Below are positions 36,018 through 44,206 of a stretch of 49,563 nt of DNA, piece after piece. The position numbers and the translations under genes are program-made. Every line of letters begins with the position of its first letter. The first letter of the stretch is position 1. The notes under the pieces are model-generated. The model saw only the letters and a program-made list of their open reading frames with translations, was not told the DNA's origin and did no database searches. This DNA is from CAZBSE01 sp964494385 (lineage in GTDB: Bacteria; Actinomycetota; Humimicrobiia; Humimicrobiales; Humimicrobiaceae), in NCBI GenBank assembly GCA_964494385.1, contig CAZBSE010000012.1, forward strand, positions 1 to 49,563, read 5' to 3'.

Positions 36018-37820
36018 TTAGTAGTTAACGTACTTAGACAAGCCCGGAAGGAGACCAGTCGGATCGGCAGCTTTTACCAGATTGGCATAAGCTATGTTAA
36101 CAATATCATCTGTATTGATAGCAAAAGCCAATGCTCTTCTGAAAGCCGGATCATCCATAGGTGGCTTTGTCGTATTCAAGAACAAGATAGCCGTATTAGC
36201 TGAAAGCATATACGGCGCTTCGGCATAATAAGTCTTAACGTAACCCTTATCTACCAGTTCCGCAACACCTGGGAGGAAATTATTGGACATATCTACTTCA
36301 CCTTTAAGAATCGAACCCAGTGCAACGTTATTGCTGGAGAAACGAATGTCAACTATATATTTGGGAGCAACTTCAATTCCGAGTGCATCTATTGCCCACC
36401 AATTATCATTCTTTTCCCATACGTTTCTGTCTTCACCAGCAGATACCCACTTGTAGGCACCTGAACCAATTGGATCATCGTTGATTCCTGTAGTTATTTC
36501 TTCCTCAGTTCTGGTTGACCAGATATGCTCAGGAACTATGAAGATATTGTACAGATTGTTTGAAAATTCCTGGTACAGAGGATCTGTGAAATTTAACTGC
36601 AGTGTGTTGTCATCAACCAGGTCGATGCTATCCAGATAATTCCACATAGGAGCGAACCAGACTGCAGGATACTGCTGACCAAGTTCAAAGGTGAACTTGA
36701 CATCATTTGCATCCAGTGTCTGACCGTCAGTCCAAGTGATGCCTTCTCTTATCTTGAGTTCATATGTGACATCATCAGTCCATTCTCCGCTCTCTGCCAG
36801 CCAGGGTGTCATCACATCGGCTATTGGGTCATACAAATACAGTGATTCGTACAGGAGTCCGATTGTTCCCGTTGAATTTGCTTTGGTTCCAGGTAAAAAT
36901 GGATTTAAGTCTGAAAATGCACCCCAGGCTGCTCCGCTGATATAAAGGGTCTCATTTCTGGGATAAGTACCTGTTCCAGGCTCAACACCTTCTTGCAATT
37001 CTAATGTAGTAAGTGTCATCAGACCGCCCAACTGCCAGTATCCTGACCAGGATGTAGGCAGGGTATTAGGAGTATCAGCTGCATCTGACGGCCAGTTGCC
37101 CCACACCGAATCATTGAACTGTGACCATAAACCGTTATACCACAGCGGGATAGCGGGCATTTCTGTCAGTGAAATAGTTTGAATGTCACCACAGATATCC
37201 TGCATACCTGCAACGTCATCTGATGAAACTGCGGCAAGAGTATCTGTAAGATCAAACAATTCCTGACTATCATACCTGCCGAAGTTACCGGATTGCATCA
37301 TATCCTGAATAGGATGGTTATAAACAAGATTGTAATAGGTCCATGGGGTATTACTCATTGCAGCCCAGTTGTTTAGTGTAGAATCGAATGTACCATCCAT
37401 GAGCCCAGTGTTCCAGGCACCATAATCCGGGGTTGCATCTACAAGGTTGATACCTGCTTCCATGGCACTGCTGCTTATAACATCTATTGCTGCCATCCAG
37501 TCTGTCCAACCAGTCGGACAGGTTACTTCCAGTGCTATAGGAGTACCATCAGGCATTTCTACTAATCCGTCGCCGTCAACATCAACATAACCAGCATCGG
37601 CAAGAATGGTAGCTGCAATATTCGGATCATAAGAAAATCCTAATGGAACTTCTGTTGCTGCTGCTTCTTCAGCAACTTCTTCCTCTGCTACTGCTTCTTC
37701 TTCCTCTGTTGCAACTTCTTCTTCCTCTGCAGCTTCTTCCTTGCAACCTGCTAGAGAAAACACTGCAACCATTGAAATACTTAACAGCAGCACTATTATC
37801 CATAATAATGATTTTTTCAC
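36018..37820 (-). CDS. Family 5 solute-binding lipoprotein, circularly permuted
   Basis: GTG 37820 follows AAAGGAGG. The signal ends in lipobox SLAGC (Cys26); an acidic Glu/Ala linker runs to about residue 58. The mature part looks like an SBP_bac_5 oligosaccharide-binding protein of the Thermotoga beta-glucoside type, but in permuted order. Residues 62-270 (FSYDPNIAATILADAGY ... MPAIPLWYNGLWSQF ... YWQLGGLMTLTTLE) match the family's C-terminal part. A short linker (VEPGTGTYPR) follows. Residues 285-600 match the N-terminal part (ETLYISGAAWG, LYESLYLYDP, TYELKIREGITWTDG near 350-365, PAFRRALAFAINTDD near 560), stopping at LLPGLSKYVNY. In normal members that last segment runs directly into the YDPxxA segment found here at residue 64. 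It binds the imported sugar outside the cell. No partial duplicate is seen nearby. Confidence 0.88.
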   Translation of the reverse strand: MKKSLLWIIVLLLSISMVAVFSLAGCKEEAAEEEEVATEEEEAVAEEEVAEEAAATEVPLGFSYDPNIAATILADAGYVDVDGDGLVEMPDGTPIALEVTCPTGWTDWMAAIDVISSSAMEAGINLVDATPDYGAWNTGLMDGTFDSTLNNWAAMSNTPWTYYNLVYNHPIQDMMQSGNFGRYDSQELFDLTDTLAAVSSDDVAGMQDICGDIQTISLTEMPAIPLWYNGLWSQFNDSVWGNWPSDAADTPNTLPTSWSGYWQLGGLMTLTTLELQEGVEPGTGTYPRNETLYISGAAWGAFSDLNPFLPGTKANSTGTIGLLYESLYLYDPIADVMTPWLAESGEWTDDVTYELKIREGITWTDGQTLDANDVKFTFELGQQYPAVWFAPMWNYLDSIDLVDDNTLQLNFTDPLYQEFSNNLYNIFIVPEHIWSTRTEEEITTGINDDPIGSGAYKWVSAGEDRNVWEKNDNWWAIDALGIEVAPKYIVDIRFSSNNVALGSILKGEVDMSNNFLPGVAELVDKGYVKTYYAEAPYMLSANTAILFLNTTKPPMDDPAFRRALAFAINTDDIVNIAYANLVKAADPTGLLPGLSKYVNY

Positions 37821-38073
37821 TCTCTAACCTCCTTTTAAGGTTTTTATTAACAATTAGTCTCTACAAAGACTTACCTGAGATTTGTTAGTATTAAGATTTA
37901 AAATATTAAATCATATCATACTCCAACAAACCTCATTTTTTTAACAATAATTAACCTCCCTTCTAATTAATATATCTTATATTTCACTTATAAGAATTAT
38001 ATATTCCAGTTAATTTAATGTTTTGTTATTTTCTCTTTTATTATATTTAGAAAAAAAATATCTATTTCAAAAT

Positions 38074-39123
38074 CTAGTTTACCAATATTTTAGTCGATTT
38101 TCTCTCTATCAGTTCCGTAGGAACAATATAAAACTTAGAAGATTTAATACCGTTCTCAATAAAATCTATCAGATTTCTGGTGGCAACTAATGCCATCTTC
38201 AGAATAGAACTCCTGATAGTTGTTAGTGAAGGTAAAATATAACTAGCGATTTCGGTATCATCATATCCAATAATTGAAATATCATCAGGGGTTCTAAGTT
38301 TCATCTCATTTATAGCCTTAATAGCGCCAATCGCCATAGCATCATTTGAAGAAAAGATGCCGGTTATATTATTTTTATTTTTACCGGTTAAAAGTTTTTT
38401 AGCGCACCTGTAGCCGCTATCTTCAGTGAAATCTCCATTGACTATGTAGTTTTTTCTAATTCTTAGTCCTGTTTCATTCATTTTTCTTTTATACCCTTTA
38501 AGCCTTTCGGATCCGGATAGCTTTTTTATGTCCCCGCAAATATGTGCTATATTTCGATGTCCGTACTTGACTAGATGTTCTGTGGCTGTATAAGCACCTT
38601 CTAAATTATTGGAATTAACTATAATATAATTTCCTTTTACCTTATTCTGGTACTTTGGATCCTGGTCCATTATTACCAATTTATATCCAGACTCTACTAG
38701 ATCTAAAATTTCGGGGGGATTTTTATATGCTCCGACAAAGATACCCCCTGATAAAGTTCTGTTATGAAAGAGCTCTTTTGTTTTTTTAAAATCACTATTC
38801 TTATCAATTATTGAAACCAGTACGTTATATCCTAGTTTATCAGCGCAATCTATAACAGCTCCTGTAAAAGGGGAAAAATATGTATTTTGGAAAACATTAA
38901 ACTTTTCGTTTTTGTGGTCAACATTTATTATAAATACTCCTATTACTTTGTTGTGTTTACCTGCAAGTGTTCTTGCCGGACCGTGCGGCACATAACCATA
39001 TTTTTCAATAATCTTATTTACTTTTTCTTTTGTTTTAGCTGATACATTAGGATATTTATTGACTACCCTGGATACGGTACTTCTCGAAAACCCTGCTAAT
39101 TTGGCTATATCTTTACTATACAC
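38074..39123 (-). CDS. LacI-family transcriptional repressor, 349 aa
   Basis: The N-terminal helix-turn-helix (KDIAKLAGFSRSTVSRVVN) and the hinge helix (YVPHGPARTLAG) are typical of LacI. The sugar-binding core follows, with GIFSSNDAMAIGAIKAI and DISIIGYDDTEIASY. It lies on the minus strand just upstream of the solute-binding protein, so it probably senses the imported sugar and controls the transporter and glycosidase genes. The start is GTG 39123 with no obvious ribosome site. The 37821-38073 spacer is AT-rich and probably holds the binding-protein promoter. Confidence 0.9.
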   Translation of the reverse strand: MYSKDIAKLAGFSRSTVSRVVNKYPNVSAKTKEKVNKIIEKYGYVPHGPARTLAGKHNKVIGVFIINVDHKNEKFNVFQNTYFSPFTGAVIDCADKLGYNVLVSIIDKNSDFKKTKELFHNRTLSGGIFVGAYKNPPEILDLVESGYKLVIMDQDPKYQNKVKGNYIIVNSNNLEGAYTATEHLVKYGHRNIAHICGDIKKLSGSERLKGYKRKMNETGLRIRKNYIVNGDFTEDSGYRCAKKLLTGKNKNNITGIFSSNDAMAIGAIKAINEMKLRTPDDISIIGYDDTEIASYILPSLTTIRSSILKMALVATRNLIDFIENGIKSSKFYIVPTELIERKSTKILVN

Positions 39124-39155
39124 ATTATTCTATCTAGTCGTTTTATTATTTATAA

Positions 39156-39173
39156 ACGCGCGTGTAAGCGCGT
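39156..39173. promoter_or_regulatory. Candidate LacI-type operator upstream of the repressor gene
   Basis: ACGCGC (39156-39161) and GCGCGT (39168-39173) form a 6-bp inverted repeat around GTGTAA, so the site also contains TGTAAGCG, close to the classic LacI-family half site. It stands out as the only CG-rich patch in about 500 AT-rich bases and lies 33 bases before the repressor start. Autoregulation is inferred. I did not find the same string before the glycosidase genes or the binding-protein gene. Confidence 0.45.
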
Positions 39174-39678
39174 GTGCATATATTTTATAACAGAAATTTT
39201 AATATAGTCAAGTATTTTCTAGCCTCTCCTTTTATTGTTTATAAAGATGTGGATTGGAACTGGCAGTTAAATTGCAGCAAAACAAATTAGAATTGAAAAC
39301 CAAGAATATAAGAAAGTTAAAATTTAATTTTTTATGGTTTTATTTTAGTAAATTTTCGTTTATTAAAGAATAAATCACAACAATCATACTATATATTGTG
39401 CTTTACTTTTTCTTTTTATAAAATTAAACAAGATATAAACAGCTCAATCAATGACAGTAAAGCATATAGCAATTTAACTTGATTTGTTTTTGTTGAGAGT
39501 GAATTAAAAGTATAAAAAAAGATTACCTGCATGAAATTTATATCCGGAGTAAAACATTGGGTTCATTACTATTTAATGAAAGGGTTATTGCCTAGAGGTG
39601 CAAAGAAGTATAAGATTTAAATGGTATAATTGATTGTTGGATACATTTTGAATAAAAATATATTTGAAAGGAAAGATA
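39174..39678. other. AT-rich intergenic region between the repressor and the cDPG operon
   Basis: About 500 bases without a convincing gene. A TATAAT at 39625-39630 lies 49 bases before the phosphoesterase start and may be the operon's -10 element, but no good -35 stands at the right distance. A distant 9-bp inverted repeat TGCTTTACT/AGTAAAGCA (39399-39407 and 39456-39464) and a 29-codon ORF at 39531-39620 without a ribosome site are noted but not supported. Confidence 0.5.
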
Positions 39679-40479
39679 ATGGCGGGAAACATTAATGAGA
39701 CAGTAATAGTTCAGATTTCTGATATCCATGTGGGTGAGAAACATTTTGTACCCAGTCTTCTTACAAGGTGTATCGATGAGATAAATGAACTCAGTCCCGA
39801 TATAGTAATTATAACCGGTGATCTGACTGCCAATGGTTTTAGGATGGAATATGATACTGTAAAGAACTATCTTTCTCCAATAAAATGTAAGAATTTACTT
39901 ATTCAATTAGGAAACCATGATTCAAGAAATGTAGGTTACATGCATTTCGAGGATATTTTTGGCAGCAGGTATATTTCATTTACCGGTAAAAAAGTAACAA
40001 TCGTTGCGGCTGATTCAAGTGAGCCGGATCTTGATAATGGACAAATCGGCAGGGAGCACTATAGCTGGATTAAAGAAGAATTCGGTAAACATGATAATGA
40101 AAATTTTAAAATATTTGCAATGCATCATCATCTGATATCGGTCCCCAACACCGGCAGGGAGAGAAATATTGTAAATGATGCCGGTGACGTGCTGGAAACG
40201 GTTGTTGATGCCGGTGTAGATATGGTACTGTGCGGGCATAAACACGTACCGTATTTATGGAGAGTGGAAGATCTTCTGGTGGTTACTGCCGGAACGGTCT
40301 CTTGCCTCAGATTAAGGGGGAAAATTGAACCAAGTTATAATATCATATATATCAGAGAAAAAGAAATTGATATTTACAGGAGATCTCCTTTCGATAAAAT
40401 CGAAAAAATTATAGGTGTAAAAAGAAAAGAAAAGAAGAGGAAACTCTGTGATAAATTTATTAAAGAAAAAAAGCAATAA
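39679..40479 (+). CDS. Calcineurin-like metallophosphoesterase (CpdA-type), 266 aa
   Basis: All metal-site motifs of class III phosphodiesterases are present in order: DIHVGE (Asp15, His17), GDLTANG (48-54), GNHD (79-82), the HHH at MHHHLIS and GHKHVP. Such enzymes use two metal ions to hydrolyse phosphodiesters or phosphomonoesters in the cytoplasm. A TTG at 39664 opens the frame, but ATG 39679 has AAAGGA at good spacing. The gene overlaps the following cyclic 2,3-diphosphoglycerate synthetase gene by 32 bases, so they are translated together. The natural inference is a phosphodiesterase or phosphatase acting on cyclic 2,3-diphosphoglycerate or 2,3-diphosphoglycerate. cAMP hydrolysis is the default for the family and remains possible. 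Confidence 0.85.
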   Translation: MAGNINETVIVQISDIHVGEKHFVPSLLTRCIDEINELSPDIVIITGDLTANGFRMEYDTVKNYLSPIKCKNLLIQLGNHDSRNVGYMHFEDIFGSRYISFTGKKVTIVAADSSEPDLDNGQIGREHYSWIKEEFGKHDNENFKIFAMHHHLISVPNTGRERNIVNDAGDVLETVVDAGVDMVLCGHKHVPYLWRVEDLLVVTAGTVSCLRLRGKIEPSYNIIYIREKEIDIYRRSPFDKIEKIIGVKRKEKKRKLCDKFIKEKKQ

Positions 40480-41809
40480 GGATAAAAGTCTGATTGTATT
40501 GATTGACGGCGAACACTATCCACAGGTAACTTATGATGCGGTGGCCATGTTAAAAAGAATCTACCCGGGCAGCTTCAGGGGTATTATTTTCCTGGGCGGT
40601 ACCGAGAAGCTGGTGGTAGATAATATTGAGGGGTTTTTTGGTGAAGAGATTTACAGGATTAAGAATCTTGATGCAGATTTTCAGGAAGCACTCAGACATT
40701 TTAAACCGGACATTGTTTATGACCTAAGCGATGAGCCGGTTGTAAATTATACAGTAAGGATGAAGATAGCTTCTTATTGCCTTGCCCATAAGTGCAGCTA
40801 TATGGGGCCAGATTTCTTGTTTTCCTATGAAAAGAAGGATATCCGTTGCAGTAAGCCCACGCTGTCCATTATAGGTACGGGGAAGAGGATTGGTAAAACT
40901 GCAATTGGTTCTTATATATCTAAAATATATACAGGAAGAGGTATTAAAGTATGTGTTATTGCCATGGGCAGGGGAGGGCCCCGGAAGCCCCAAATCTTAA
41001 GAGGTGATAAAATAAATATAACTCCGGAATATCTTTTAGAGATTAACAATAGGGGAATGCATGCAAGTTCGGATTATATAGAAGACGCCCTTATGGGAAA
41101 AGTAACCACAGTCGGCTGCAGAAGATGCGGCGGAGGTTTCGGTGGAAAAATTTTTATGTCCAATATAAAAGAAGGTATAGCCGTTGCTGAAAAATTAAAT
41201 CCTGACCTGATAATAATAGAGGGAAGCGGTGCTTCTGTCCCGGATGTAGAAACCGATAAAACCATATGTATAATAGGCGCAGGGCAGAGCTGGGAGAATA
41301 TAATAGGCTATTTAGGAATCTATAGGATTCTATCTGCTGATTTGATAATCATTACCATGTGTGAAGAGCCCATTGCTGACCCCCAAAAAATATCATTTTT
41401 AGAAAAGGAAATTATACTGATAAATTCGGGAGCAAAGATTATAAAAACAATTTTTAGACCTGAGCCTTTGTCTGATATCAGTGGCAAAAAAATATTCCTG
41501 GCCATGACTGCCAGTAAAGTTATAGGGCCAAAAATTAAAGATTATATAGAGAGAAAATATAATTGCGAGATCAGGCAGGTGAGTTTCAATCTTTCCAACA
41601 GAAAGGAGCTAGAAAGAGAACTTGAAAGATGCGACAATTATAATACTATAATGACGGAATTAAAGGCGGCCTCAGTAGATATCTTAACTAAGTATGCCTT
41701 GAGTCATAATAAAGAAATAGTATATATTAATAATACACCGGTTGTATCAGGCGGAGAAGAAATTTTAAACAATCAATTGGAAAAGATTTTTTCAAAGAAA
41801 AGAGTTTAA
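40448..41809 (+). CDS. cpgS: Cyclic 2,3-diphosphoglycerate synthetase
   Basis: A 453-residue protein matching from memory the cyclic 2,3-diphosphoglycerate synthetase of Methanothermus (about 460 aa), which uses ATP to close 2,3-diphosphoglycerate into a cyclic diphosphate anhydride. The P-loop-like site is GTGKRIGKT (143-151), in a fold reminiscent of dethiobiotin-synthase-type NTPases. AMGRGGPRKPQ, RRCGGGFGGK and IIEGSGASVPDVETD are other conserved patches. The start is GTG 40448, inside the end of the phosphoesterase gene. The 2-phosphoglycerate kinase follows with a 1-base gap, completing the route. In methanogens the product is a K+ counter-ion and thermoprotectant; its role in bacteria is not established as far as I know. 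Confidence 0.88.
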   Translation: MINLLKKKSNKDKSLIVLIDGEHYPQVTYDAVAMLKRIYPGSFRGIIFLGGTEKLVVDNIEGFFGEEIYRIKNLDADFQEALRHFKPDIVYDLSDEPVVNYTVRMKIASYCLAHKCSYMGPDFLFSYEKKDIRCSKPTLSIIGTGKRIGKTAIGSYISKIYTGRGIKVCVIAMGRGGPRKPQILRGDKINITPEYLLEINNRGMHASSDYIEDALMGKVTTVGCRRCGGGFGGKIFMSNIKEGIAVAEKLNPDLIIIEGSGASVPDVETDKTICIIGAGQSWENIIGYLGIYRILSADLIIITMCEEPIADPQKISFLEKEIILINSGAKIIKTIFRPEPLSDISGKKIFLAMTASKVIGPKIKDYIERKYNCEIRQVSFNLSNRKELERELERCDNYNTIMTELKAASVDILTKYALSHNKEIVYINNTPVVSGGEEILNNQLEKIFSKKRV

Positions 41810-41810
41810 C

Positions 41811-42764
41811 ATGAATTTAAAAAACAGGGATGAAATAGGTCCGGGAGTAACAGTAATTTCAGATAAAAAGGGAGGTTTGCCATTTTCTAAAGGAATACTT
41901 GCTTCTTCTATTTCGGTAACCGGTCTGGATATACTGACTGCTCATAAAATTGCGCTTCAGATTCAGGATTATTTTCTGGACAATAAAATCTATTATCTAT
42001 CTCTTGACGAGTTAAGATCGCTGGCTTTTAGATTTATAAAAGATGAGGTTAGCCTGGAATACGCAGAGAGATACTTGATCTGGCAGTCGGTGGGTAAACT
42101 TGAGAAGCCGATTATTATTCTTATAGGAGGAGCAACCGGTGTGGGAAAATCAACCATTGCTACCATACTGGCCAATAGGTTAAATATAAACAGGGTAGCT
42201 TCAACGGATGCCATAAGAGAGGTTATGAGGGCTTCGGTTTCCGAAAAGTTAATCAGGCCCCTTAGAGGTTCTTCCTATAATGCTTATGAGAATCTAACTC
42301 TGCCACCCTCGGGAGTAGAACCGGTTATTCTGGGATTCAGGGAGCAGGTGCTGGCTGTAAATGTAGGTATAGAAGCAATAGTTAAAAGGAATATTTTGGA
42401 AAAAACGGATGCAGTTATAGAGGGAGCGCATGTAGTGCCGGGTTATCTCAATAATATTGATGAGTATTCATCAAAAGCTATAGTCCAGCAGATAGTTATA
42501 TCAGTGCCGGATAAGGAAGTGCATAAGGAACACTTCACCAAAAGGACTGTTGAGACTCAGGGTTCAAGACCAATAAAAAAGTATTTAGAACATCTGGATA
42601 AAATTCTGATAATTCAGGATTATATCGAGAAGCTGGCAAGAGAAAAGAATGTCAAAATCATTGAAAACTATAATCTTGACAGTGTAGTAAATGAAATACT
42701 TGAATTAATATTTAAGAGAGTAAAAGGCGAATTCAGTAAAGTAGGAGCGGAATATTCGAAATAA
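41811..42764 (+). CDS. pgk2: 2-phosphoglycerate kinase
   Basis: A 317-residue protein with an N-terminal ATP-cone-like domain (residues 13-93) and a P-loop kinase domain with IGGATGVGKSTIA (Walker A at 106-114), ASTDAIREVMR and VIEGAHVVPG. This is the layout of archaeal 2-phosphoglycerate kinase, which makes 2,3-diphosphoglycerate from 2-phosphoglycerate and ATP. It begins 1 base after the synthetase stop, so the product is passed to a co-produced enzyme. The end of the gene is 6 bases from the convergent hypothetical gene. The ATP-cone may give adenylate control. Confidence 0.88.
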   Translation: MNLKNRDEIGPGVTVISDKKGGLPFSKGILASSISVTGLDILTAHKIALQIQDYFLDNKIYYLSLDELRSLAFRFIKDEVSLEYAERYLIWQSVGKLEKPIIILIGGATGVGKSTIATILANRLNINRVASTDAIREVMRASVSEKLIRPLRGSSYNAYENLTLPPSGVEPVILGFREQVLAVNVGIEAIVKRNILEKTDAVIEGAHVVPGYLNNIDEYSSKAIVQQIVISVPDKEVHKEHFTKRTVETQGSRPIKKYLEHLDKILIIQDYIEKLAREKNVKIIENYNLDSVVNEILELIFKRVKGEFSKVGAEYSK

Positions 42765-42770
42765 AAGGAT

Positions 42771-43205
42771 TCAATTAGAAATGTAAAAATTTTCAGCGGT
42801 TTTCTTATCATTATTCAGAAAAACTGTTACAGTATAGTTTCCGCTGGAGTAAACATTATCTTTTTTGACCAATGAGACAATGATTTTACCCGAACCTTTC
42901 TTCTCCGGACTGATAATATTTTCTTGAATTATTCTACCGGAGCTATTTTCTTTTTTTTCCCACTGCACATGTATTTCATCTTCGGTGGTAAGGTATTTAA
43001 CTGTCATAATAAGGTAAATATCCGTATGAGGACTGTTAAAATAAAAACCATTGTTTTGCTCCGGCTTTAGTTCTTCAATATTAGAATTTTTATCAGAACT
43101 TAAATAGATATTTTCAATGTCCGGTTTTGTCTTAAGGGCAGTTATTAAAATTATTACCAGTATTGCAGTAATAACAATTATAATGATTATATTTCTTTTA
43201 TTCAT
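42771..43205 (-). CDS. Hypothetical membrane-anchored extracytoplasmic protein
   Basis: A single N-terminal membrane helix (NIIIIIVITAILVIILITAL) is followed by an extracytoplasmic domain of about 115 residues with a beta-rich pattern (IYLIMTVKYLTTEDEIHVQW, GKIIVSLVKKDN, GNYTVTVFLNN), like small immunoglobulin-type or transglycosylase-associated sensor domains. No lipobox or catalytic motif. I chose ATG 43205 (MNKRN); the frame opens at 43223. Neither has a clear ribosome site. Family not recognised. Confidence 0.6.
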   Translation of the reverse strand: MNKRNIIIIIVITAILVIILITALKTKPDIENIYLSSDKNSNIEELKPEQNNGFYFNSPHTDIYLIMTVKYLTTEDEIHVQWEKKENSSGRIIQENIISPEKKGSGKIIVSLVKKDNVYSSGNYTVTVFLNNDKKTAENFYISN

Positions 43206-43348
43206 CTGAATATTACAATACAAGATTTAGTAGTCTCTGGTTATTATAAAAGTTATTTTTAACCTTGGCTATGAGTTATTCAAAATATTTGACTAAAATC
43301 TTCAATTGATATATATTTTCTAAATGTTTTTAAGGAGGTAACAGGTTT

Positions 43349-43657
43349 ATGCCTATATACAGCTATAGATGCAGGAAGTGCGGCAAAACTTTTGATAAAT
43401 TTCAAAAAGTAAACGGAAACGGTAATACAAAATGTATTTATTGTAATTCCGAAACTCACAGAATATATTCACCTGCGGGTATTATTTTTAAAGGATCTGG
43501 ATTCTACAGCACGGATTATAAATTAAGCTCTAAAAGTCCGGGCAGCAATACCAGTATTTCAAGGAATAAAGAGAATAATAATAAAGAGCTAAATAAAAAG
43601 CCTAAAAACGAATCTTCAGGTGAAAAGATGGCCAGTTCCGTGTCTGATAAAAAATAA
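43349..43657 (+). CDS. FmdB-family zinc-ribbon protein, 102 aa
   Basis: The N-terminal zinc ribbon MPIYSYRCRKCGKTFDKFQK ... KCIYCNS has two CxxC pairs spaced as in the FmdB/CxxC putative regulatory family, and SPAGIIFKGSGFYSTDY is the usual linker after it. The C-terminal 40 residues are a disordered Ser/Asn/Lys-rich tail. Family members are often annotated as transcriptional regulators on thin evidence. ATG 43349 follows AAGGAGG. It begins a plus-strand run toward xseA. Confidence 0.88.
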   Translation: MPIYSYRCRKCGKTFDKFQKVNGNGNTKCIYCNSETHRIYSPAGIIFKGSGFYSTDYKLSSKSPGSNTSISRNKENNNKELNKKPKNESSGEKMASSVSDKK

Positions 43658-43728
43658 GCGGAGACCGGCACCATGGATATCAGAGTGTCCTCCATTAACT
43701 TTATAATCTACTGCTGACTGTTATAACT

Positions 43729-44199
43729 ATGATTTTCTTATTAATTACATCCATATTATTAATATGGCTGCATGCATACAATTTAAAATTTATGATAAAA
43801 ACCGGCAATGATCCCGGCAGCATTCAAGATATAAAAAAGCTTGACCATATGCCGGAGGTAGAAAAAAATATTTCATTTAAATCTTTTTCTTTAATATTAT
43901 CACTGGCTGTAATAATGGTAATAAATTTAATGGAAATAGGTTATTTTATTTACAGCAATTACTTTTTTAATGATTTGATTGTGACAATTGGAAGCGCAGT
44001 TCTTGTTGGATATACTTTATATTCTGTGGTAAAATTTTTCTCAAAGATTAGAAATTTTATGAGTAAGCCTTTCAATTATTTAATGAGTAGAAATAAGGGT
44101 TTGGAGAGTGTTTTAAATTATATTATCGTTCCCCTGGAAATTGTTTTTTGTTCTTATATAATTATAAAAATCTTTATTAAATTTATAATTTTGGGTTAG
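43729..44199 (+). CDS. Hypothetical membrane protein, 156 aa
   Basis: Four hydrophobic segments are visible: IFLLITSILLIWLHAYNLKF, SLILSLAVIMVINLMEIGYFI, LIVTIGSAVLVGYTLYSVV and VPLEIVFCSYIIIKIFIKF. The loops are short and basic. No conserved motif or family recognised, and the ribosome site is unclear. It stands between the FmdB-like gene and a lipoprotein gene 7 bases downstream, with which it is probably co-transcribed. Confidence 0.6.
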   Translation: MIFLLITSILLIWLHAYNLKFMIKTGNDPGSIQDIKKLDHMPEVEKNISFKSFSLILSLAVIMVINLMEIGYFIYSNYFFNDLIVTIGSAVLVGYTLYSVVKFFSKIRNFMSKPFNYLMSRNKGLESVLNYIIVPLEIVFCSYIIIKIFIKFIILG

Positions 44200-44206
44200 A
44201 TTAAAT

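Noticed and set aside
36018..37820. Binding protein as a simple truncated gene or a fusion of two binding proteins
   Set aside because: Each part of the family occurs once and complete; only the order differs, so permutation explains it better.
37643..37888. Plus-strand Leu/Pro-rich ORF
   Set aside because: It is the antisense of the Glu/Ala linker of the binding lipoprotein; the composition is an artefact of the repeat.
39399..39464. Distant inverted repeat TGCTTTACT/AGTAAAGCA
   Set aside because: The 48-base loop and AT-rich setting make a functional hairpin or operator doubtful.
39531..39620. 29-codon ORF before the cDPG operon
   Set aside because: No ribosome site and no recognisable sequence; likely chance in AT-rich DNA.
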